Assembly: GCA_027972325.1 (NCBI GenBank)
Contig: JAPMOS010000162.1
Span: forward strand, 20,001-71,392
DNA from: Paratrimastix pyriformis
Lineage: Eukaryota; Preaxostyla; Paratrimastigidae
Length of the DNA: 51,392 nucleotides
Direction: 5' to 3'
Both the position numbers and the translations under genes were made by a program. Of the stretch, positions 1 through 10,504 are shown piece after piece; within the stretch, counting starts at the first letter, position 1, and each line of letters opens with the position of its first letter. Under the pieces are notes generated by a model, which searched no databases, was not told the DNA's origin, and saw nothing but the letters and a program-made list of their open reading frames with translations.

Positions 1-265
1 TTCTTTGTATGGCCGGTAAAACTGCCAGTAATATTTTCCTTCTGTCTTCTTTGTATGGCCGGTAAAACTGCCAGTAATATTTTCCTTCTGTCTTCTTTGT
101 ATGGCCGGTAAAACTGCCAGTAATATTTTCCTTCTGTCTTCTTTGTATGGCCGGTAAAACTGCCAGTAATATTTTCCTTCTGTCTTCTTTGTATGGCCGG
201 TAAAACTGTCAGTAATATTTTCCTCACGTCTTCTTTGTATGGCCGGTAAAACTGTCAGTAAGGTT
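1..265. repeat. 46-bp tandem repeat, about 5.7 copies
   Basis: A 46-base unit beginning TTCTTTGTATGGCCGGTAAA restarts at 1, 47, 93, 139, 185 and 231. The first four units look identical and the last two carry a few substitutions (ACTGTCAGTA for ACTGCCAGTA). The array runs off the left edge, so its true length is unknown. Degenerate pieces (GGCCATTATAGTGTCAG, GGGCAATAAATGGCC) continue to about 420. The unit is too long and not G-rich enough to be a telomere repeat. Confidence 0.95.
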
Positions 266-2050
266 TGAATGGCCATTATAGTGTCAGTTTTATTGTCGTT
301 GAATTTGAATGGGCAATAAATGGCCTGTAAATTTTAATGTCGAAAAATTGTCGATTTATTCTCATTTATTCTCAGTTTTTGCTCGTTCGTATGGCCAATA
401 AACTTTTACAGGGAATAAATTGGCAGTTTATTGGAAAATTTCCCTGTGGTGTTCTGGCGAAGTGAGAGGTTCGAAGTGGGAGGTTTGCCCTCTGGCACAA
501 AGAATGGCCACGGAATGAAGAGGGCGACGTGAAGATGCCAAGTGAGACCCACAAGACAACTGGTCGATTGTTCAGAAGTGACTCGGAGCGTTCGCTATAT
601 TCTCCCTCCCGAGCGACCAGGTCAATCAACCCCAGATGGAAGACCGGCTTGAGAAAAACTTGAGCGCGAAATGAGTTGCGCGCGTGACCAGTAATCGTGC
701 GAATTTCAGAGTCACACGTGGACTAAACGCTGATAGCGGAGGTCATCCACTGACGTGGGCCCAGAGCGAGTGCACGGGCGTCCCTCGCCGGATAACCGTT
801 GACCCAGCATTCCATTCTTCTCATTGTTCGATCCTGAAAAACCCATGAAGGATTTTGGCCTGAAATATTTGCCAACCAGGTGTTTCGCAGACTGAGTGGC
901 TCCGCAGAGTCTGAGACATGGCCAGAAGAGAGACCACCAGCATTTCCGAGATCCTCTAAGCCGCCTGTCAAATGACACTGGTGATGAAATTCCTTCAAAG
1001 GAATTGAACAGACTGTATGAAAAAGTTTGTTGTTGTGCCAAACGAGCACCGTGGGGTCGAACGAACAGAGTATCGAACTGATTCGTCAGCCCTTTCAACC
1101 GCAAAGTCAAATCGACCAGTGAATAAATTCCTTCAAAGGAATTAAACAGACTGTACAACAGAGGTTGCTGGCGTGTCGAACGAGCCCCGTGGGGCCGAAT
1201 GAGCAGAGTATCAAACTGATTCGCTCAAAACGTGACGTGGTGGTCTGGTGGGTCTGTCAGTGAACGTATGTATCAAGGTTGCTTTGAAACTGAACCGACA
1301 CCTCAAGCAGGCATCCTTCGTCCCGAAGCAATGAGTATTCCAGCGCATGTCACGGTGACCAGGCACCAACGAACAGTGCCATTCCAAAGGAAACGATACC
1401 CCAACCGAAAGTCTTTGCGGAGGATGGCGCAAATTGGCCCAAGCCCAACGAGCTCAGCCAGTTCAAAGTTGCACGCAGGACGGTCACGAAAACGGAATAA
1501 AGACTATCTTTCTTTGCTTTTCCGTTTTGGTTTTTTCTGATCTTTGTTTGGAAGTTTTTGTTTCCTTCCGTTTTGGTTTGTAAAGACAAAATATAAAGCG
1601 AGTGCTATTGTGACGCCACAGACCCGGAAAGGAGGACCCAGATTCTGAGATTCCAGGTGATTCTTCTCCAGTCCGTCCGGGAGAGTTGAGAGGCCGGCAA
1701 AAGGGCCTGTAACCCTCACAAAGTAAAACGCGGCGACCCACGAGGAGGTGGGAAGAGAGAGACGCGATGAGTTGATCAATGAGATCAGTCGTTCAAGGCT
1801 ACAAGGCAGGGGTTGAAAAGTGACAAGGCGGCCTTGAAAAATCAATTGAAATAAGGCCAGCACTTTCAGAGCGCCAAAGGAGCGGCACGTTGGCCGACAT
1901 CTCTTAGATCATTCCAAAAGTCAACCCAACTCGACGAAACAAAATGCAAGGTCTTCAGAGCTCTCGAGTAACTCTTCGAAAATTCTTGAAAAAGCATAGA
2001 AACCCGAAAACCCTGGAATAAAATATGCGTTGCGATTTGCTTATTGCGCA
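266..2050. other. Non-genic stretch with degenerate satellite and T-rich DNA
   Basis: No reading frame here looks like a protein. The first 150 bases are decayed relatives of the 46-bp repeat. 1480-1590 is T-rich with two copies of a TTCCGTTTTGGTTT motif. The last 80 bases resemble the DNA that precedes the repeat module near 36780-36847, with a shared GCGTTGCGATTTGCTTA stretch just before the module begins. Confidence 0.6.
965..1228. repeat. Diverged tandem duplication, period about 138 bp
   Basis: Two copies lie head to tail. Both contain ATTCCTTCAAAGGAATT (itself a palindrome core), then AACAGACTGTA, then a CGAACGAGC-CCGTGGGG-CGAA block, then CAGAGTATC-AACTGATTCG. Copies start near 965 and 1103 and differ at roughly one base in five. 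The short open frame on the minus strand repeats the peptide YSLFNSFEG because of this duplication, so I do not treat it as a gene. Confidence 0.8.
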
Positions 2051-2227
2051 AAAGGACAAGTCGACTGCCGGCACTGACATGACATGTCAAATTCTTTTTG
2101 ATCAATTTTTGGATGTCAGTGCCGTTTTGCGTGCTTGCTGTGCAAGTGTTCACTCTTTCTTGGTTTGGGTTTGTTTGGGGCTATCCCACGAAGGCTGTCC
2201 CTCGTTCTCCGAACTCGTGAAGGAGAA
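2051..2227 (+). repeat. Hairpin module, left half (C1 flank plus A tip)
   Basis: Reading rightward: a C1 flank with its own perfect 12-bp inverted repeat (CGGCACTGACAT 2069-2080 with ATGTCAGTGCCG 2113-2124), then the G/T-rich outer stem starting at 2159, then CTATCCCAC, then an inner arm ending GGAGAA at 2227. The right half of the module (TGGTGGGATAG onward) is missing and different DNA follows. A matching right half in the same orientation starts at 8511. Confidence 0.85.
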
Positions 2228-4411
2228 CGGCGCTCTACAAGTGGGGCCCCAAATGAAGGTGGTGCAGCCGCAGCTTCCACCCGGCGAAGGGTGGTGGGAC
2301 TAGGCGCCAGCGGCCGACGGCGCTCTACAAATACCCCGTTCAACTCTCAGCCTGGGCACGAGACGTCGGGCAAGCTTGACGGGAGCAGAGAGGAAAGTCT
2401 GTCGTCGCATCCTCTCTCCGCCCTCTTGGGTGAAACACCACTCGTGATCTCTGCGCACTCTCCCTCCTCCGAGTGCGTGCCCTCAGCACCCACGTACACC
2501 TTCCAGTCCCTGCCCATCATTCCGGCTCATCCCATCCCCACCTCCGAGGGCCATGATGGGGCGGCTCCGTCCCGGGAGGGCGAGCATCCCTGTCTTGGAC
2601 CCATCACGATCACTCCTGCTTGGGGTCACTCTGTCCATTCACAGGCAAGGCTGAGAACAGTGCACTTGTCCGCCTTGCCCACAGCCGGGTGGCATTATTC
2701 CATAGTATTTCTGCTCCCCTACTCGGTGCTCTGCGGTGCTGTCCTGCCTGGAGTGGGATCACACTTCACACACGGACGCGAACTATACTGAGAGCATTTG
2801 GTTGGGCGGGCCTGTGTTTGTCTGCGCCCACACCCTCACACAGACCGTACAGGGTCAGAAACAACAACAAACTGTGAGACGTCAGGGACGCGCGCATACT
2901 TGTGCACCCACGGGTCCCACGCTCGGGGATCGAGAGGTCCCAACAAGCTGGCGGTCAGGTCAGAAACAACTTTGGGATTTCGGCACTGCTAGGTCTAGAG
3001 ATTGGAGAGAATTCACTGACCGCCAGCAAGCCTCATAGTTGCACGTCGTTCCTCAATGGGTTCTCTTCCGATCCCGTGTGCGCTGTCACACCCGCACCTG
3101 AAGTCGTGTTTTTCCAGGCGGGCCCTCTCTGTGACACATCTGGCACACCAACACCAGTGTTCGGTGTTTTTCTTTGGGGTAGGCCTGCGCTTGCCCATGA
3201 CCATCACCCCAACACTGGGACCCTTGTGTGATTTCAGCGCGTATCTGCTCGTTTACGTGCCCGCACCGCGGGTTTTCTCATGAGGGCGCTCCGTTGGATT
3301 TCCGGATGCCCCTCTGCCTCGGTGTGTACGTTGACTCACCAACACCGTGACGATGGCATGCATGCACCGCTGGTTTTTCAGGAGGGCGATCCGTGGTATG
3401 TTCGGATGCGGTGCCCGTGGGTACACCAACACCGGGAAAAATAGGTGCTATGCACTTGAGGGGCTTGCACCTGTTCATGCCCCGGTATGTTCATCAGGGG
3501 CGGGCCTGAGTGCGCCCAACATGCCCCTTGGATGCACTCTCACACCGGCAGCATCATCACAGCACCACCACCAGCACACGCACCATCAGTGTGGCGTTGC
3601 TCAGGGCGGGCCTGTGTGCTCATCATGCCTTGAATGGGTCCTGGCACACCAGGACATCTGTTTGATGCGTCTGGGGGCGGGCCGGAGTGTGCCCCACATG
3701 TCCCCTGGTGTACACTCTCACACCAACAGTATCATCAGCACCACCAGTGTGGTGACTTTTCGGGCGGGCCTGTGTGCTCATCATGCCCTTGAATGCGTCC
3801 TGACAGCTGCTTGACTGCTTGAGGCGTCTCAGGGCGGGCCTGTGTGTGCCCACATGCCCTCTGGTGTGCATTCTCACACCAGCAGCAGCAACACCAACAC
3901 CATCACCCAGCACCACCAGAGTGGTGTTCTGTCGGGGCGGGCCTGTGTGCTCATCATGCCCCTGAATGCGCCCTGGCACACCAGGACAGCTGCGTGGCGA
4001 GGCGTCTGGGGGCGGGCCTGTGTGCCCATATGCCTCCTGGTGTTCATTCTCACTCCAACAGCAGCATCACACCCACACCAGCGCATTCAGGCCAGAATCA
4101 CCACACCAGCACCATCAGAGTGGGGCTTTGCTGGGGGCAGTGTGATGCTCGATGTTTCATGCCTGCTCTCGCATCGACTGATGCCTTCTTGTCTGTCGGA
4201 AGCAGCACTCGGCACCTTTGGGGAGCGACCCCGGACACACGCGGGGGGACACTGTGGAGTGTGTACCACCTCTCAGCTGTTTGATGCTCGTTCTGGCCCT
4301 CCGGCACGCGCACTCCCAACATCAGGATGGGTATCCGTAGAGCCGGCTCATCGGCCAAGAGTGTTGGGCGGAGCATCCCGTTAGCCGGGTCACGTAGAGT
4401 GCGGAAGGGGG
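2228..4411 (+). repeat. Diverged older copy of the arm segment 13.7-15.7 kb
   Basis: From about 2300 this block aligns with the left arm at about 13700-15724 in the same orientation. Shared stretches include AATACCCCGT, TCCCTGCCCATCA and GAGGGCGAGCA-CCCTGTCTTGG. It is clearly more diverged than the two inverted arms are from each other, so it is an older duplicate. The first 100 bases hold a GC-rich insert bounded by two copies of ACGGCGCTCTACAA (2226 and 2318). Open frames here do not survive in the other copies, so I call no gene. Confidence 0.75.
3497..4150 (+). repeat. Tandem repeat of about 160-178 bp built on GGGCGGGCCTG
   Basis: GGGCGGGCCTG (or a close variant) recurs at about 3497, 3604, 3674, 3762, 3833, 3936 and 4011. 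Two sub-units alternate. One continues TGTGCTCATCATGCCC and holds the palindrome TCCTGGCACACCAGGA. The other continues AGTGTGCCCACATGCC and holds CACCAGAGTGGTG-like hairpins and CAGCAGCATCACACC runs. The full period is therefore about 160-178 bp. Homologous arrays lie at 14786-15455 and, inverted, at 31996-32757. Confidence 0.85.
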
Positions 4412-4559
4412 AAAGCTATTCCTTTGGTATGGTGTTCACTCTTTCTTGGTTTGGGTTTGTTTGGGGCTATCCCACGAAGGCTGTCCCTCGTTCTCCGAAC
4501 TCGTGAAGGAGAATGGTGGGATAGCCGAGTAATCTCTTCCCAAACAAACCCAAACCAAG
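4412..4559 (+). repeat. Intact hairpin module (C2 flank, A tip joined to B tip)
   Basis: This is an unbroken copy. The C2 flank (CTATTCCTTTGGTATGGTG) leads into the outer stem GGTTTGGGTTTGTTTGGGG (5' arm 4445-4466). Next come CTATCCCAC, the inner arm TTCTCC, a short loop, and GGAGAA ending at 4513. TGGTGGGATAG follows directly from 4514, then CCGAGTAATCTCTT, and the complementary outer arm to 4559. The junction 4513/4514 is the point at which other copies are split. Confidence 0.9.
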
Positions 4560-6055
4560 ACAAGTCTCCCACCCACCTCCCTGCCTGACGAGTGGCACTG
4601 GGTTTGTTTGTTGCTGCTTTCCCCCGCGAAGCTTCGACTCAACGTGTACCCATGGTCGTGATTGATGGTGGGCATTTTATCTTCGCAGCGCTATCTTCGT
4701 ACGTGCTCCCTTGGCTGTACTGCTGCCTGTTCAACCCCACAATCTGATTGACAAGTCAGGAGGGCTGCCTCGTGGGGGAGGCGAGTGTGGCTGTTGTTCA
4801 ACCTTGTTTGGTTCCCTTTGACAACAATGTGTGGGGTCTCGTCGGGGCCTTTTGACCTTGAGACACCACCCTTCATGCACCCTCATTCACCCTCGTCTGA
4901 TGTGATTGGGCATTCATGGTGGGGAGTTGTGGTCATTCACCCCAGCTACTTTGCTTGAACAACAGCCTATGGTCATCCTGCTCGTTGTACTCTTAAGACA
5001 TCCATCATGCACCTTCATAGCGGTGTGGGGTGTTGTCTTCCTCCTTTCTGTTCTGAATGGGCAACAGCTCGAGGAACTGCTGCGGGGTGTTATCTTTCAC
5101 CCCCGTTTTCGTTTTGTTGTGGCACAACTGTGTGGCTTTACCATGGTCGTGGTGGGCACCATGCATCCTCCACATTCAGAATGCGGGGGGGTCGGGGTTT
5201 GTTATTCACCGTCGTCTGTTCTGTTTTGACAACAGCTCAGGTGATTTCATTGTGGGCGTTGTGCCCGTGAACCACCGCGCTCACCCCACCGCACACCTCC
5301 CTCTCGCGGGAGGGATATTTGTTGAGCACCCTGAAGTGGCGATCGATACGTCACCTTTCGTGCTCTCTCTCCCTTCGGGGTTTGCGTTTTTGGTGGGGGC
5401 TTGGGTTCTTTATACAGAACTCGACGCCTGCACGGCAAGGGTGCCTCCACCGCTTCACCGGCGCCGGTCGGCGACTGGTGACGAAGGAGCCGCGAGCACG
5501 GGGGCGAGAACCCTCCTGGGATCTGCGAGGCACGGTGCCTGTCGCGGCTCCGTCGTGCTCTGCGTTTTTCTCGACGCGTGCCTTTGGCCCGCGCCATGCC
5601 GGACAACGAGTCCTCTCGCTGTTTTGTCCGATCTTCTTCGTTGTTTTTATTTGCGGGGGGTCCGACCCGTTGAGGGAAGGATTCCCTATGGAGGGTGCCG
5701 AGTACGGGAAGACTCGGTGCCCTCGGGGCCTTTGAAGGTTTCGCCCCTCCTTTTGTTTGGCTTCTTCTCTCCCACCTGTTTTTGCTGACCGGTTACAGCG
5801 GTGCGTCGGGGTTTTCTCCAGCCTCCTCTTTCCCTGACTAGACGTGCACCCCCCGGGGCGGGTCGCGACCCGCTTGAGGAGATGTTTGGGGTTCGCATGG
5901 TTGATCATGAATCTCTCTTCTTCGTTTTCATTGAAACCTTCGGGAGCTGTGACTCCCAACTGGATTGTTTTTACTGCGTTGCGCGGTACTGACTCCCTTC
6001 CCACCTTTCTCTGCGTCGGTGGCTGGCGTGTCGTCGTCCGAATGGGCTTATGCTT
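4560..6055 (+). repeat. D1 and S blocks of the dispersed repeat
   Basis: D1 starts with TCTCCCACCCACCTCCCTGC and runs to about 5150. It contains loosely repeated 80-110 bp units built around ACAACAGCTC and TGGTCGTGGTGG. S runs from 5148 and contains the hairpin CCTCTCGCGGGAGG and the 16-bp palindrome GCGGGTCGCGACCCGC near 5862. The block is repeated at 15876-17434 (same orientation) and inverted at 23368-24170 plus 30872-31580. No open frame is conserved among copies, so it reads as non-coding repeat DNA. Confidence 0.75.
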
Positions 6056-6210
6056 AAAGGACAAGTCGACTGCCGGCACTGACATGACATGTCAAATTCT
6101 TTTTGATAAATTTTTGGATGTCAGTGCCGTTTTGCGTGCTTGCTGTGCAAGTGTTCACTCTTTCTTGGTTTGGGTTTGTTTGGGGAAGAGATTACTCGGC
6201 TATCCCACCA
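6056..6210 (-). repeat. Hairpin module, half (C1 flank plus B tip)
   Basis: C1, with its 12-bp inverted repeat, is followed by the outer stem, then AAGAGATTACTCGG, and ends with CTATCCCACCA at 6210. Relative to the intact module this is the B half read in reverse. DNA of a DIRS-like gag region follows immediately. Its complementary A half, in the same reverse orientation, is at 9656. Confidence 0.85.
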
Positions 6211-8510
6211 ACAACAGACCCAGCAGCAACAGGGGCCCGCCCTTGACCCTGAACATCCGGCCAACCCTGGCCCCCAAACCCAACCTCCTGACCCTGAAGG
6301 CGACACTGGAGCGGAGGGTGACAGCTCTCTGTTGGGTGCAACAAATCCTGAAGAAAAAGAAGGTGAAAGCGATCAAGATCAAGAGGAAGTCGGACAATAC
6401 TACTTCGATACTCTCCAACAGATCTATTTCAAACCAACGGCCAAGTTACCGGACATCTTTGCGAAGGAGGCCCCTACAAAAAAGGTGGTGACTCCTCCAA
6501 CCTTACCAGAAAGAGAAGCACAGACTTTGCAGATGCTGGGGCTGCAATTCAATCGTCTTCAACACGAAGCACCGACACAAGAGGAATTCGCTCGCGTTGT
6601 TCACGTCGGCCGCGCGTTTCCCAACTTTCGAGACCAAGGCAAGGCCGATCCTGCAGTTGCACCACCAGTGAGTGCCTTACGCCTCATTGATCCAGACCTG
6701 CGGAAGGCGGCGACTCAACGGGACAGTGCGCTGGCTCGGGCTACAGCAGGGTGTTCTCCGCTATGCGCCCTCTACAGACTCTGGTGGCACTCGCCAACCT
6801 TTCGACGGCATCATCGCCGTCTGAGCTCTCATTGAGGCCGCTCGAAACCTTGGCATCCTGGCTCTGGATGCCCTCAAGGAAACGACGAGGACCCTTAGCG
6901 ACCTCCGCCGGAGCGAGTGGCGCCCACTGTGCCGGCTGGAGGACGGGACGAAGATGCCCGAGGCCTGCATCATCGAGGCCAGCGAGCTGGAGGCTTTGAA
7001 GAACAAAGCCACGACGGCCACCGAGGCCAGGAAAAAGCCACTAAACCCGGGTCTGCCCATGGCCTCCTCTGCCACACTGGGTGTGGACACGGGCACTCCC
7101 AAAACACCAAGTCAAACAGCACGGACTACCTCTGGGTTATTCCAAAGTCAAGACGGCGCAAGAAAACCCACTTTCTGTCCCCAGAATTTTGTCTGCCCTC
7201 GGGTCCTCCGTTGGCGCACGCTTTTCGACCAACCTCGTTGGCCTTATCATCACAGAGCCCACAACCAACTGGGGTCACAGAAGGCTCATTGGCATTCAAT
7301 TCGGGTGCAGCCCCTCCTTTCTCGCTCCGTGGCGTTGTCTTGCCAAGAGACACGTTACAATCAACAAGAAGAAAAAGGTGAAGGGTCTGCTGCTCACCAA
7401 CTCGCACCGCACAATGCTGAAATACTCGATACTCATCAGTCTTTGGTCCGGGAAGCCAGTCCTTGTGGTGTTCCACTCGGCACAACCGTGGCTAAACTGG
7501 AAACAACTTCTGCACCAGTTCCACCGGCACCGGACGTATCAGCACCGGTGATCACACCCTCGCAGGCGTCGTCGCCAGCACTCGGAGAGGCAGTCTGTAT
7601 GAGCCCTACCGCACAGTCACTCTCACACTCAGAGCAGGACAAGGCAACAAAGCCCGTGGGGCAGTCGGGGCGGGCCTGGGGGTCCAGTCCAGGCTCTGAC
7701 GGGTCGATGGAGGAACATCACCCAGGGAGACTCGCGGCATGGGAACACTACCCACCGGAACCCTCCGCGCGAGGACATTACCCCAGGTGAGGCAGGCACT
7801 CACCGGAGAGACCCCGAAGAGGGCAGCACACGGTGCTGACGGAAGGACATGCGGAGGCGATCTCGTCGGGCAAACCTGAAACCCTCATGGAGGTCTGCGA
7901 GGTTGGGGACTCGGAACAGCAACTCACACCCCAGGTTAGCGTCGTCACCTCAGCGGGGCGAGCGTCACCCAAGGAGGTCCCGAACGTGGGGGCTACACAG
8001 AGACCGGCGAGAAGGATCCGCCGACCTTGGGCGAGGGGTTTGTGAACCCGAGACGGACCGATACACAGTCAGAGGCGGTCACACTCCCCAATGCGGGGAC
8101 ACGCGGGGAGGTCTGCGAGGCAGGGTCCCGGAAACACCCACTCACACGTTCCGCTAGCGTTGGCGGTGAAGCTCATGCACCTCAGTGGCGGAGGCAGCGA
8201 CTCGCGTCCCCACCACCCCCTCCGGTACGGGTGCGGGGGTGGGGGGGGGACCAGGCGCCCCTGGGGGGTGGCGCCGATAAAAGGAACCCCCCAAAACGGC
8301 CAGATCAAATGGCAGGGCAAGACCTACCTGGCCCGGGAGTGGGACCAGAGCAAGGGAGGGCGGCAGCAGTCTGTCCAGCACACCTGCACCACCCGTCATG
8401 CACTCCCTCACCTCTACGCCCCGTCTTGTCCCCGCTCTCCCCCCACAACCCCGTCACGGGACCGGAGGAGGGTGCCAAGTCCCGGGAGGGCAGGCACCCA
8501 ACTCGGGAAC
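6211..8510 (+). mobile_element. Captured internal piece of a DIRS-like element (gag region)
   Basis: This 2.3-kb piece is almost identical, in reverse orientation, to 38943-41242 in the second DIRS-like element. It holds most of the gag-like region: a Gln/Pro-rich start, an acidic stretch, and a helical block with motifs such as DIFAKEAPTKK and REAQTLQMLG. Neither end is an element end. The piece is cut abruptly on both sides by inverted B halves of the hairpin module (ending 6210, starting 8511). It lacks the reverse transcriptase and is a broken fossil with several frame breaks. Confidence 0.85.
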
Positions 8511-8557
8511 TGGTGGGATAGCCGAGTAATCTCTTCCCCAAACAAACCCAAACCAAG
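8511..8557 (+). repeat. Hairpin module, right half (B tip, D1 side)
   Basis: TGGTGGGATAGCC begins exactly after the gag fragment, followed by GAGTAATCTCTT and the 3' outer-stem arm ending CAAG at 8557. The A half is absent. Together with the A half at 2227 it would restore an intact module in the same orientation. Confidence 0.85.
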
Positions 8558-9152
8558 ACAAGTCTCCCACCCACCTCCCTGCCTGACGAGTGGCACTGGG
8601 TTTGTTTGTTGCTGCTTTCCCCCGCGAAGCTTCGACTCAACGTGTACCCCATGGTCATGAATGATGGTGGGCATTTTGTCTTCGCAGCGCAATCTTCGTA
8701 CGTGCTCCCTTGGCTGTACTGCTGCCTGTTCAGCCCGACAATCTGATTGACAAGTCAGGAGGGCTGCCTCGTGGGGGAGGCGAGTGTGGCTGTTGTTCAA
8801 CCTTGTTTGGTTCCCTTTGACAACAATGTGTGGGGTCTCGTCGGGGCCTTTTGACCTTGAGACACCACCCTTCATGCACCCTCATTCACCCTCGTCTGAT
8901 GTGATTGGGCATTCATGGTGGGGGAGTTGTGGTCATTCACCCCCAGCTACTTTGCTTGAACAACAGCCTATGGTCATCCTGCTCGTTGTACTCTTAAGAC
9001 ATCCATCATGCACCTTCATAGCGGTGTGGGGTGTTGTCTTCCTCCTTTTCTGTTCTGAATGGGCAACAGCTCGAGGAACTGCTGCGGGGTGTTATCTTTC
9101 ACCCCCGTTTTCGTTTTGTTGTGGCACAACTGTGTGGCTTTACCATGGTCGT
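8558..9152 (+). repeat. Truncated D1 block
   Basis: This is a near-identical repeat of 4560-5150. It stops at CCATGGTCGT (9152), while the parent sequence at 5150 continues GGTGGGCACC. The stop point coincides with the point where the separate S fragment at 17820 begins, so two truncated copies share one breakpoint. Confidence 0.85.
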
Positions 9153-9465
9153 CGAGATAAGGCAAGATAATCCGAAACACCGGAGTTAGCTACAATAACA
9201 CAAAAGTGGGGGGGGGGGGGGATTATTCGAGAGCTTCGACTGTTGTGGGAGAACAGCCAGGAGAAACATTTCCAGCAGCATCCATTTTCGTCAGCCTCAA
9301 CCACCATGGTCGCACAGTGGAAGGAGTCACGGATCGCTTCGACGAGGCACTGTTGGCGGGTCGGTTCAGTGGCAAACCTCATGAAATGTCGGGGGCCGCT
9401 GAACCTGACAAGGGGGACCCCTAGGGGGTTCCCCCCTTTGGCAGGCACGAGTTGGGAGGCAGTGT
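9153..9465. other. Unique spacer, no gene recognised
   Basis: This stretch is not repeated elsewhere in the window. It has a run of 14 G at about 9209. A short plus-strand frame reads peptide-like (FDEALLAGRFSG), but it has no clear start, spans the G run and matches nothing I know. It may be a remnant of a coding fragment. I do not call a gene. Confidence 0.4.
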
Positions 9466-9599
9466 GATTCCTTTGGCATGCTGTCTATTTTCCTGGGGGT
9501 TTGGGAAGATGAAGGTCGTCGAGATTGATTACTCGTTCGCCGAGGCTCCGAGGCTGAAGCGAGGAATCATCGAGACTCTTCTTCTTCCCAAACCCCCAG
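9466..9599 (+). repeat. Hairpin module, subfamily 2, intact
   Basis: The order of parts is the same but the sequence differs. A C2-like flank (GATTCCTTTGGCATGCTGTC) is followed by stem arm CTGGGGGTTTGGGAAGA (9493-9509). A loop with a nested imperfect stem (GATTGATTACTCG against CGAGGAATCATC) follows, then the complementary arm TCTTCCCAAACCCCCAG (9583-9599), then a D1-like flank (ACTCCCACCCGCCTCCCTGG). Loop, stem and flanks are all diverged from subfamily 1 but aligned in architecture. Confidence 0.75.
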
Positions 9600-9655
9600 A
9601 AATACTCCCACCCGCCTCCCTGGTGGCGTGGAGCACCACATGGCTTACAGCCCCA

Positions 9656-9832
9656 TTCTCCTTCACGAGTTCGGAGAACGAGGGACAGCCTTCGTGGGAT
9701 AGCCCCAAACAAACCCAAACCAAGAAAGAGTGAACACTTGCACAGCAAGCACGCAAAACGGCACTGACATCCAAAAATTTATCAAAAAGAATTTGACATG
9801 TCATGTCAGTGCCGGCAGTCGACTTGTCCTTT
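9656..9832 (-). repeat. Hairpin module, half (A tip plus C1 flank), reverse
   Basis: TTCTCCTTCACGAGTTCGG (the A tip in reverse) starts at 9656. It leads through GTGGGATAG and the outer stem arm into C1 with the GGCACTGACAT/ATGTCAGTGCC inverted repeat, ending near GTCCTTT at 9832. It is the outer boundary of the left arm. Confidence 0.85.
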
Positions 9833-10502
9833 TGCGCACTAAGCAAATCGCAACGCAATCCTTTATCCCGGAGTTCTCCATTTTCTCGGTCCTCTCGGAC
9901 TCATTTTTCATAGCTTATTGGGATCTGAAGTCAAAGAAAACTGCATCATCATTGTCCACGGGAGCGGGGTTTGAATGATCGACCTCATCTGTTTTGACAA
10001 TGTCGCTTCAAGCTTCAACGAGCTCTGGAAAAGATCTGCGCTCTTCTTGGGAACGGTGGGCGGTGCCCTTTGGCTCACGCGCACTCGCTTCCGCGCCACT
10101 TCGGTGGTGCATTATCGCGACCTCCCGCTCATGTATCGGTTGGCACTCGGGGTTTCTTCGGGGTCCCCCCGTAGTTATTATCCTCGTGCTTTTTCGTCGT
10201 TTGCCGGCTGAAACGGACTTGTGACCCGCTGGGTCTTGTGAGGTGATTGGAGAATGATCGGAGGCCCTGGCCTCCCACCAACCCTCTCGGGTCTGTGTTG
10301 ATCCCTGGTATTTGCTCGTCCAGAAGAGACAGACGTGAAAAACTCTGTTCCTTGTTCTCAAATGAACGAAAACAAACAAAAACCAGCACGAAGAAAGAAC
10401 AAACATTACCGTTTTTTATACAGCACTGCTTGCAGCTTTGAACGTGCTGGTTTGAACTTGGGTCCTGATTTCACACCCGAGGACACGTCTGGTGAAATGC
10501 AG
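9833..10502. other. Arm DNA without a recognised gene
   Basis: The stretch is present, inverted, at about 36190-36847 in the right arm. Short frames on both strands (for example a minus-strand 63-residue basic frame ending near 9908) are partly shared by both arms, but they have no recognisable domain and the arms are too alike for conservation to mean much. I see no promoter or RNA gene. Confidence 0.5.
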
Positions 10503-10504
10503 TA

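Noticed and set aside
1-265. CRISPR array
   Set aside because: The repeats are directly tandem with no variable spacers, and the window is eukaryotic.
2135-6491. Several plus-strand frames of 200-250 codons in the D1, S and satellite blocks
   Set aside because: They are not preserved in the homologous blocks at 13.7-17.6 kb or in the right arm, and they read through stem modules and satellites.
9206-9424. Small peptide-like frame in the unique spacer
   Set aside because: Its start lies within a 14-G run, no homologue is recognised, and there is only one copy, so I could not support a gene.
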